Assembly (NCBI GenBank): GCA_031291295.1 | Contig: JARLJI010000137.1 | Span: 62,001-126,000 of the forward strand | Source: Rhodoferax sp. | GTDB taxonomy: Bacteria > Pseudomonadota > Gammaproteobacteria > Burkholderiales > Burkholderiaceae_C | Reading direction: 5' to 3' | DNA: 64,000 nucleotides | Part shown: piece after piece, positions 57,856 through 64,000 of the stretch | Layout of the letters: each line of letters starts with the position of its first letter | How positions within the stretch are numbered: the first letter of the stretch is position 1 | Made by a program: the position numbers and the translations under genes | The notes under the pieces: generated by a model | Seen by the model: the letters and a program-made list of their open reading frames with translations, nothing else | Told to the model about the DNA's origin: nothing | Databases searched by the model: none

Positions 57856-58854
57856 ATGGTGATCATGAACCCCGCATCCGTCCCGCCGCAGTCAATGCCT
57901 ATATGGGTTCTCGTGTTTCCCGGCTTCCAGCTACTCGATGCCTGCGGTCCCGTCCAGGTGTTCGCCACCGCGAACGACGAGGCAGCGGAGCGCGGCCAGC
58001 CGGTGCCTTACCGGCCTCGCTTGGTGTCGCTCGACGGTGGGTCCGTCGCATCTTCGTCCGGCGTGGTACTGCACACGCAGCGGCTACCGGGTCCGGCGAG
58101 TCTGGGCGGGGCGACCGTGCTGGTGGCGGGCGGCGCCGGCGTTGCGCAGGCGGTGGACAGCGCCGGCCTGATCCGATGGCTGGCCCGCGCTGCCTCGCAA
58201 GTGCGGCGCTGCGGTTCAGTCTGCACGGGTGCCTTCTTGCTGGCCCGGGCCGGCCTGCTGGACGGACGCCGGGCCGTGACCCATTGGCGCGACGTGGCAA
58301 CATTGCGCCAGCTGCATCCCGCCGTGGACGTGCAGGACGATGCGATTTACCTGCGCGATGGGCACTTCTACACCTCGGCGGGCGTGACGGCCGGCATCGA
58401 CCTGTGCCTGAGTCTGGTCGAGGAAGATCTTGGGCGGGCCCTGGCGCTGGACGTGGCCAAGCGCCTCGTCGTTCCCCTCAAGCGGCCCGGCGGGCAGCGC
58501 CAGTTCAGCGCCGAACTGCTGGCTCAGGCGGACGACAGCGGCGTGCTGGCCACCCTGACGCCCTGGCTCAAGCCCCGCCTGCACCGGCCGCTCGGGGTGG
58601 CCGACATGGCGCAGGCGGTGGCGCTGTCGCCGCGCACGCTGCACCGCCGGCTGCGCGAAGAGGCCGGCACAACGCCGGCCGCGTTGCTGGCTCGGCTGCG
58701 ACTGGAGGCCGCTTGCCGTCTGCTGGAGGCCGACACGGCTTCGCTCAAGCAGGTCGTGCGCCAGACGGGTTTCGGCACACCCTACAACCTGCGGCGGGCC
58801 TTTGTGCGCCAGCTGGGCGTTCTTCCAGGGGACTACCGGGCGCGCTTTGGGTAG
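57856..58854 (+). CDS. GlxA-like AraC-family regulator with DJ-1 domain
   Basis: 332 residues. Residues ~10-200 form a DJ-1/PfpI-like domain (VLVFPGFQLLDACGPVQVFA, GSVCTGAFLLARAGLLDGRR), followed by two AraC helix-turn-helix motifs (LGVADMAQAVALSPRTLHRR, SLKQVVRQTGFGTPYNLRRA). It is divergent from a stand-alone DJ-1 gene, a common pair, and probably regulates it. Confidence 0.92.
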   Translation: MVIMNPASVPPQSMPIWVLVFPGFQLLDACGPVQVFATANDEAAERGQPVPYRPRLVSLDGGSVASSSGVVLHTQRLPGPASLGGATVLVAGGAGVAQAVDSAGLIRWLARAASQVRRCGSVCTGAFLLARAGLLDGRRAVTHWRDVATLRQLHPAVDVQDDAIYLRDGHFYTSAGVTAGIDLCLSLVEEDLGRALALDVAKRLVVPLKRPGGQRQFSAELLAQADDSGVLATLTPWLKPRLHRPLGVADMAQAVALSPRTLHRRLREEAGTTPAALLARLRLEAACRLLEADTASLKQVVRQTGFGTPYNLRRAFVRQLGVLPGDYRARFG

Positions 58855-58873
58855 CGGCGCGCCGGACCAGCGT

Positions 58874-59842
58874 TCAAAGCGCCACCAGCTGCGCAAAGCG
58901 CGCCAGGTCCACGTTGCCGCCGCTGATGATCACGCCCACGCGCGCGCCTTGTAGCGCCACGCCGCCGTGCTGCGCGCCCGCAAAACCGAGGCAGCCGGTC
59001 GGCTCGACCAGCATCTTCATGCGTTCGGCGAAGAAGCGCATGGTCTGCACCAGCTGCGCGTCGCTCGCAGTCACGATGTCGTCCACGTCGCGGCGGATGA
59101 TGGCAAAGGTGTACTGCCCCAGAAACTGCGTTTGCGCGCCGTCGGCGATGGTCTTTGGGGTGTCGATGTGCACGATCTCGCCGCGCTGGAACGACTGCTG
59201 GCCGTCGTTGCCGGCTTCCGGCTCGACGCCGTAAATCTTGCAGTGCGGCGACAGGGCGCGCGCGGCCAGCGCCGAGCCCGACAGCAGGCCGCCGCCGCCC
59301 AGGCACACAAACAGGTGGTCGAGTTCACCCACCTCGTCGAACAGCTCCTTGGCCGCGGTGCCCTGGCCCGCCAGCACGTCGGGATGGTCGTAGGGCGGGA
59401 TCAGGGTCGTGCCGCGCTCTTGGGCGAGCCGCTGGCTGATGGCCTGGCGGTCTTCGGTAAAGCGATCGTAGGTGATGACCTCGGCACCGTAGCCGCGCGT
59501 GGCCGCCAGCTTGGCGGCCGGCGCATCCAGCGGCATCACAATCGCGGCCGGCATGCCCAGGATGCGCGCCGACAGCGCAATCGCCTGCGCGTGGTTGCCC
59601 GACGAAAACGCCAGCACGCCGGTTTTGCGCTGCGCGGGCGTGAATTGCGACAGCGCGTTGAAGGCCCCGCGGAATTTGAAGGCTCCCATGCGCTGGAAAT
59701 TCTCGCATTTGAAGAACAATTGCGCGCCCAGCAGGGCGTCGGCCGTGCGCGAGCGCAGCACCGGCGTGCGGTGCGCCTGGCCTTCGAGCCGGCGCGCCGC
59801 GGCGGCGACATCGTCATAGGTGGGGAGCTGCAGCGAGGGCAT
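58874..59842 (-). CDS. PLP-dependent serine/threonine dehydratase family protein
   Basis: 322 residues from MPSLQLPTYDDVAAAARRLE. The PLP lysine is in CENFQRMGAFKFRGAFNALS, with SSGNHAQAIALSARILG, the phosphate loop CLGGGGLLSGSALAARALSP and EPTGCLGF. It lacks the C-terminal regulatory domain of IlvA and so is of the catabolic or hydroxyaspartate type. It makes a 2-keto acid and ammonia. It is convergent with the GlxA-like gene. Confidence 0.92.
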   Translation of the reverse strand: MPSLQLPTYDDVAAAARRLEGQAHRTPVLRSRTADALLGAQLFFKCENFQRMGAFKFRGAFNALSQFTPAQRKTGVLAFSSGNHAQAIALSARILGMPAAIVMPLDAPAAKLAATRGYGAEVITYDRFTEDRQAISQRLAQERGTTLIPPYDHPDVLAGQGTAAKELFDEVGELDHLFVCLGGGGLLSGSALAARALSPHCKIYGVEPEAGNDGQQSFQRGEIVHIDTPKTIADGAQTQFLGQYTFAIIRRDVDDIVTASDAQLVQTMRFFAERMKMLVEPTGCLGFAGAQHGGVALQGARVGVIISGGNVDLARFAQLVAL

Positions 59843-59923
59843 GGCGCGGGTTTCCTCGGGGTAGGCGGGTCGTTGAAAAGTAAAATCGGTGGTGTAGATT
59901 AAATCAATACCAAAGGATCCTCC

Positions 59924-60661
59924 GTGGCCGGACACAGTAAATGGGCGAATATCCAGCACCGAAAGGGCCGGCAGGACGAAAAGCGCGGCAAGATCTGGAC
60001 CCGCATCATCCGTGAAATTACCGTCGCGGCCCGCGCCGGTGGCGGCGACTTGAGCGCCAACCCGCGCCTGCGCCTGGCGGTGGACAAGGCCAAGGCCGCC
60101 AATATGCCGGCCGATCGCATCAAATACAACATCGACAAGGCCACCGGCAACCAGGAAGGTGTCAGTTACGAGGAAATCCGCTACGAGGGCTACGGCATCG
60201 GCGGTGCCGCCATTCTGGTGGACACCATGACCGACAACCGCGTGCGCACCGTGGCCGAAGTGCGCCACGCCTTCAGCAAATTCGGCGGCAACATGGGCAC
60301 CGAGGGCTCGGTGGTGTTCCAGTTCAAGCACTGCGGCCAGTTGATTTTTGCGCCCGGCACCAACGAAGACAAAGTGATGGAAGTGGCGCTGGAAGCCGGT
60401 GCCGAAGACGTGATTGCCGACGAAGACGGCGCGATCGAGGTGCTGACGGCCTACACCGACTTTGAAACCGTGAAGAACGCACTGGAAGCGGCCGGCTTGA
60501 CACCGGATGTGGCCGGCGTCACCATGCGCGCCGAAAACACGATCGATCTCAGTGGCGACGAGGCTGCACGCATGCAGAAACTGCTCGATGCGCTGGAAGA
60601 CCTGGACGACACCCAGGAGGTGTTCCACAACGCCAATATCGACGAGGCGGGCAGCGCATGA
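59924..60661 (+). CDS. YebC/PmpR-family protein (canonical)
   Basis: 245 residues beginning at a GTG: (M)[19 protein letters not shown]. Typical features are [40 protein letters not shown] and DETQxVFHN-like DDTQEVFHN. It is a translation or transcription factor of the TACO1 family. It overlaps purD as ATGA. Confidence 0.94.
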   Translation: MAGHSKWANIQHRKGRQDEKRGKIWTRIIREITVAARAGGGDLSANPRLRLAVDKAKAANMPADRIKYNIDKATGNQEGVSYEEIRYEGYGIGGAAILVDTMTDNRVRTVAEVRHAFSKFGGNMGTEGSVVFQFKHCGQLIFAPGTNEDKVMEVALEAGAEDVIADEDGAIEVLTAYTDFETVKNALEAAGLTPDVAGVTMRAENTIDLSGDEAARMQKLLDALEDLDDTQEVFHNANIDEAGSA

Positions 60662-61962
60662 AGGTTCTCGTGATTGGCGGCGGTGGCCGTGAACATGCGC
60701 TGGCCTGGAAGCTGGCACAGTCGCCCAAGGTGCAGCAGGTCTATGTGGCGCCCGGCAACGGCGGCACCGCGCTGGACCACCGGTTTGAGTGCGTCGATAT
60801 CGCGGAAGCCGGCGCCCTGCGTGCCTGGGCCGCTATGAACAAGATAGCGCTCACGGTGGTGGGGCCGGAGGGGCCGCTGGCGGCGGGCGTGGTCGATGAG
60901 TTTCGCGCGCATGGCTTGCGGATTTTCGGGCCCACCAAAGCCGCGGCGCAGCTGGAAAGCTCCAAGGCGTTTTCCAAGGCCTTCATGAAGCGCCACGGCA
61001 TTCCGACTGCCGAGTACGAAACCTTCTCAAGCGCCGCCGCCGCGCATGCCTACGTGGACAGGAAGGGCGCGCCGATCGTGGTCAAGGCGGACGGCCTTGC
61101 GGCCGGCAAGGGCGTGGTGGTGGCCATGACCCCACTTGAGGCGCATGCGGCGATCGACTTCATGCTGCTGGACGACACGCTGGGTGTCACGCACAACGCG
61201 GGCGCGGATGGCCAGGCCGTACCGCGCGTGGTGATCGAGGAGTTCTTGCACGGCGAGGAAGCCAGTTTCATCGTGCTGTGCGACGGCAAGAACGTGACGG
61301 CACTGGCCACCTCGCAGGACCACAAGCGCCTGCTCGACGGCGACCAGGGCCCCAACACCGGCGGCATGGGCGCCTACTCGCCGGCGCCGGTCGTGACGGC
61401 GGACGTGCACGCCCGCACCATGCGCGAGATTATCTTGCCCACCATCAAGGGCATGGAAAAGGATGGCATCACCTACACCGGCTTTTTGTACGCCGGTTTG
61501 ATGATCGACGCCAAGGGCAAGCCCAAGACGCTGGAATTCAACTGCCGCATGGGTGACCCCGAAACCCAGCCCATCCTGCTGCGGCTGAAATCGGACTTGT
61601 TCGAGGTCTTGTGGGCTGCCACCGAGCCCGGCCTGCACGGCCGGCTCGACCAGGTGGAGCTGCAGTGGGACCGCCGCACCGCGCTCGGCGTGGTCATGGC
61701 GGCGCGCGGCTATCCCTTGAGCCCGCGCAAGGGCGACGTGATCACCGGGCTGCCGCCAGAAGCCAGCGACGCCGTGGTGTTCCACGCCGGCACCGCACTG
61801 GTGGACGGCGTGCTGCGCACCTCGGGCGGGCGCGTGCTGTGCGTGACGGCGCTCGCCGACAACGTGAAGCTGGCGCAGCAGCGCGCCTACGAGCTCACGC
61901 GCAGCATCGCGTTCGACGGCATGCAGTACCGCCGCGACATCGGCCATCGTGCGGTCAAATGA
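60658..61962 (+). CDS. purD: phosphoribosylamine-glycine ligase
   Basis: 434 residues from [20 protein letters not shown]. The ATP-grasp fold shows [56 protein letters not shown] and [20 protein letters not shown]. It catalyses the second step of purine synthesis. [18 protein letters not shown] contains a short GCTAT-family element in frame. hemF starts at the stop codon (ATGATG). Confidence 0.95.
   Translation: MKVLVIGGGGREHALAWKLAQSPKVQQVYVAPGNGGTALDHRFECVDIAEAGALRAWAAMNKIALTVVGPEGPLAAGVVDEFRAHGLRIFGPTKAAAQLESSKAFSKAFMKRHGIPTAEYETFSSAAAAHAYVDRKGAPIVVKADGLAAGKGVVVAMTPLEAHAAIDFMLLDDTLGVTHNAGADGQAVPRVVIEEFLHGEEASFIVLCDGKNVTALATSQDHKRLLDGDQGPNTGGMGAYSPAPVVTADVHARTMREIILPTIKGMEKDGITYTGFLYAGLMIDAKGKPKTLEFNCRMGDPETQPILLRLKSDLFEVLWAATEPGLHGRLDQVELQWDRRTALGVVMAARGYPLSPRKGDVITGLPPEASDAVVFHAGTALVDGVLRTSGGRVLCVTALADNVKLAQQRAYELTRSIAFDGMQYRRDIGHRAVK
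60831..60849. repeat. GCTAT-family element, short form, in frame in purD
   Basis: CGCTAT, GAACAAG, ATAGCG within the first fifth of purD. Confidence 0.6.
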
Positions 61963-62885
61963 TGGCATCCGGCGCGAGCACCGTCGAAACCGTCCGGGCC
62001 TATCTGCTGGGCTTGCAGGAAAGCATTACCTCGCGCATCGCAGCGCTGGACGGCACGCCCTTTTTGACAGATGCCTGGACAAAACCTCCTGGCGAGCCGC
62101 TGCAGGGCTCCGGCATCACGCAAATATTGGAAAATGGCCCGCTTTTCGAGCGCGCAGGCTGCGGTTTCTCGCATGTGACGGGCCCGCGGCTGCCGCCCTC
62201 GGCCACGCAGCACCGGCCCGAACTGGCCGGCGCACCGTTCGAGGCGATGGGCGTCTCGCTGGTGTTTCACCCGCGCAACCCCTATGTGCCGACCGTGCAC
62301 ATGAACGTGCGCATGTTGGCCGCCACCGCGGCGGCCAAGGCGCCCGTGTGCTGGTTCGGTGGCGGCATGGATTTGACGCCGTTTTATGGCTTCGAGGAAG
62401 ACGCGGTGCATTTCCACCGGACCTGCAAGGCGGCGCTGCAGCCGTTTGGCGACGACAAATACCCTCGCTTCAAGCAATGGTGCGATGAGTATTTCTTCCT
62501 GAAGCACCGGGGCGAGGCGCGCGGCGTTGGCGGCGTGTTTTTCGACGACTTTGCCGAACCCGGTTTCGAGCGCAGCCTGGCCATGACGCAGGCGGTGGGC
62601 TCGTCGTTCCTGGACGCCTACCTGCCCATCGTGGAGCGCCGCAAGGACACGGCGTATGGCGAGCGCGAACGCAATTTCCAGTTGTACCGGCGCGGCCGCT
62701 ACGTCGAGTTCAACCTGGTGTGGGACCGCGGCACGCACTTCGGGCTGCAATCGGGCGGGCGCACCGAATCCATCTTGCTGTCGATGCCGCCGCTGGCAAG
62801 CTGGTCCTACCAGCACCAGACCGAACCCGGCTCGCCCGAAGAAGCGCTGTACACCCGGTTCCTGCCGCGACGGGAGTGGGTTTGA
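61959..62885 (+). CDS. hemF: oxygen-dependent coproporphyrinogen III oxidase
   Basis: 308 residues from [59 protein letters not shown] and [20 protein letters not shown] are the family signature, with the Asp and His contacts. It makes protoporphyrinogen IX for heme, using O2, and shows the cell can respire aerobically. It is coupled to purD and nadD. Confidence 0.95.
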   Translation: MMASGASTVETVRAYLLGLQESITSRIAALDGTPFLTDAWTKPPGEPLQGSGITQILENGPLFERAGCGFSHVTGPRLPPSATQHRPELAGAPFEAMGVSLVFHPRNPYVPTVHMNVRMLAATAAAKAPVCWFGGGMDLTPFYGFEEDAVHFHRTCKAALQPFGDDKYPRFKQWCDEYFFLKHRGEARGVGGVFFDDFAEPGFERSLAMTQAVGSSFLDAYLPIVERRKDTAYGERERNFQLYRRGRYVEFNLVWDRGTHFGLQSGGRTESILLSMPPLASWSYQHQTEPGSPEEALYTRFLPRREWV

Positions 62886-63502
62886 CTGGCGGCATCCAGC
62901 GTCTTGGCATGTTCGGCGGCGCGTTCGACCCGCCCCACAATGCCCATGTCGCGCTGGTCCAGGCTGCCATGGCGCAATTGCAGCTAGACGAGCTGCGCGT
63001 CGTGCCCACGGGCCACGCCTGGCACAAGGCCAGGGTGCTGACGCCGGCCCGGCATCGGCTGGCAATGACCCGGCTAGCGTTTGCCGGCCTGCCCGGCGTG
63101 GTGGTGGATGATCGCGAAATGCATCGATCGGGTCCGAGCTACACGCTCGACACACTGCGCGAATTTGCGGCTGAGCAACCCGGCGCGCGACTCTATCTGG
63201 TCATGGGTGAGGATCAGGCCGATGCGCTGCCGAGCTGGCACGGGTGGCAGGACATTTTACCAATTGCTACTATTTCGATAGCTGAACGGGAACATCCCAC
63301 AAGGGACGATGCGGGATTTGATCCTGCAAAATTCCCGCAGGGGCGGTTCGAGACGCTGCGCTGGCCGCCCATGCCGGTCAGCGCCACCCAGATTCGCGCG
63401 CTGACCGCAAAGCCTCACAATACGGCCCAGGAGATAGCCGAACTGGTTCCTGGCCCCGTTGCACGCTATATTGAACACCACCACCTCTACCTTGCCACTT
63501 GA
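62882..63502 (+). CDS. nadD: nicotinate-nucleotide adenylyltransferase
   Basis: 206 residues from a TTG (overlapping the hemF stop as TTGA): (M)[31 protein letters not shown] is the HxxH adenylyl-transfer motif and [11 protein letters not shown] the second. It makes nicotinate adenine dinucleotide in NAD synthesis. ATISIAERE near residue 132 is from a GCTAT-family element. Confidence 0.92.
   Translation: MTGGIQRLGMFGGAFDPPHNAHVALVQAAMAQLQLDELRVVPTGHAWHKARVLTPARHRLAMTRLAFAGLPGVVVDDREMHRSGPSYTLDTLREFAAEQPGARLYLVMGEDQADALPSWHGWQDILPIATISIAEREHPTRDDAGFDPAKFPQGRFETLRWPPMPVSATQIRALTAKPHNTAQEIAELVPGPVARYIEHHHLYLAT
63265..63283. repeat. GCTAT-family element, variant, in frame in nadD
   Basis: TGCTAC, TATTTCG, ATAGC. 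It keeps the frame within a loop region of nadD. Confidence 0.55.
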
Positions 63503-64000
63503 TGACCACTGAAACTACCGCCAAAAAAGACACCCAGAAACTCCAGCGCGCCATCGTCGATGGGCTGGAGGATGTGAAGGCGCAAGACCTGCAGGTGTTC
63601 AACACCGAGCACCTGTCCGCGCTGTTTGAACGGGTCATCATCGCGTCCGGCACCTCGAACCGCCAGACCAAGGCGCTGGCCAGCAGCGTGCGCGATGCCG
63701 TGCGCGATGCCGGTTTCCCCAAGCCGCGCATGGAAGGCGAGGTCAACGGCGAATGGATCATCGTGGACTGTGGCCGCGCGGTGGTGCATATCATGCAGCC
63801 CACCATCCGGTCCTACTACAACCTGGAAGAGATCTGGGGCGGCACGCCGGTACGCCTGAAGTTTGGTGCCGCCAAGCCCGAGGTGGCGCCCGCCGCCAAA
63901 TCGGCAGCCAAGCCCGGCGCCAGGAAGCCCGCCGCGAAAAAGACCGAGTCAAAAGTGGCACCAGCCCCCGCCAATTCAGCAAAGGCTGCTACAAAAACAA
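63502..64000 (+). CDS. rsfS: ribosomal silencing factor RsfS (cut by right edge)
   Basis: At least 166 residues, no stop in the window. The core has LQVFNTEHLSALFERVIIAS, GTSNRQTKALASSVRDAVRD, GEWIIVDCGRAVVHIMQPTI and RSYYNLEEIWGG, the RsfS/Iojap family. RsfS binds ribosomal protein L14 and keeps subunits apart in starvation. After residue ~125 there is an unusual Ala/Lys/Pro tail (AAKSAAKPGARKPAAKKTES) not found in the short E. coli protein. nadD overlaps the start by one base (TGATG). Confidence 0.93.
   Translation, partial: MTTETTAKKDTQKLQRAIVDGLEDVKAQDLQVFNTEHLSALFERVIIASGTSNRQTKALASSVRDAVRDAGFPKPRMEGEVNGEWIIVDCGRAVVHIMQPTIRSYYNLEEIWGGTPVRLKFGAAKPEVAPAAKSAAKPGARKPAAKKTESKVAPAPANSAKAATKT
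63984..64000 (+). repeat. probable GCTAT-family element at the right edge
   Basis: GGCTGCTACAAAAACAA, resembling the start of the family. It is cut by the window, so only partly seen. Confidence 0.35.

Overview
The window looks like a chromosomal segment of a Comamonadaceae-type betaproteobacterium (Polaromonas, Rhodoferax or Variovorax relatives). The evidence is high GC, Burkholderiales-like gene blocks (exbB-exbD-lpxK-Trm112-kdsB-adk; yebC-purD-hemF-nadD-rsfS; clpS-clpA after icd), E. coli-like LexA boxes, and at least 16 copies of a short low-GC GCTAT...ATAGC repeat family scattered between and inside genes. No CRISPR array, rRNA, phage or intact transposase was seen.

Layout. 1-8020 is an accessory zone: the 5' end of a secreted protein, two ~90% identical 3' remnants of a Rieske-oxygenase-like gene on either side of a quinone-reductase/SDR/LysR module, a Cache-domain protein, a CoA-transferase, pobA with a divergent IclR regulator and twin operator-like palindromes, and a pirin remnant. 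8031-12648 is a complete branched-chain-amino-acid-type ABC importer (binding protein, livH, livM, livG, livF). 12790-14199 holds mioC-like, DUF1304 and DUF488 genes, followed by tRNA-Pro(TGG), tRNA-Arg(TCT) and a terminator. 14596-22198 carries an M20 amidohydrolase, a YfcG-like GST whose ribosome binding site lies in a perfect 28-bp inverted repeat, an ACAD/APH pair resembling the two halves of ACAD10/11, a Crp-type regulator, an enoyl-CoA hydratase and a 3-hydroxyacyl-CoA dehydrogenase. 22257-26186 has a FimV-like protein, a 2-hydroxyacid dehydrogenase, DUF1993 and a small hypothetical.

26318-46633 is mostly housekeeping: lexA and L-asparaginase diverging from tandem SOS boxes, adk, kdsB, a Trm112-like protein, lpxK, exbD, exbB, xseA, sodB, a DUF192 protein, icd, clpS, clpA, sbcB, a sirtuin, a YebC paralogue, a PanE-like reductase and an EVE-domain protein. 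Two small secreted Lys/Ala-rich proteins sit among them. 46701-57773 is again accessory: DUF1499, a tiny EVE-Upp chimeric ORF, a tightly coupled TetR-ABC importer-cyclase-fumarylacetoacetase operon, and upp-DUF1688-GTP cyclohydrolase II-like genes that match the URC pyrimidine-catabolic set. 57856-64000 ends with a GlxA-like AraC regulator, a threonine dehydratase-like enzyme and the yebC-purD-hemF-nadD-rsfS operon, with rsfS cut by the right edge.

The strongest candidates for something undescribed are the TetR-ABC-cyclase-FAH operon, the EVE-Upp chimera, the perfect palindrome over the GST ribosome binding site, and the repeat family that is tolerated in frame inside essential genes. All functions are inferred from reading translated sequence; no database search was run.
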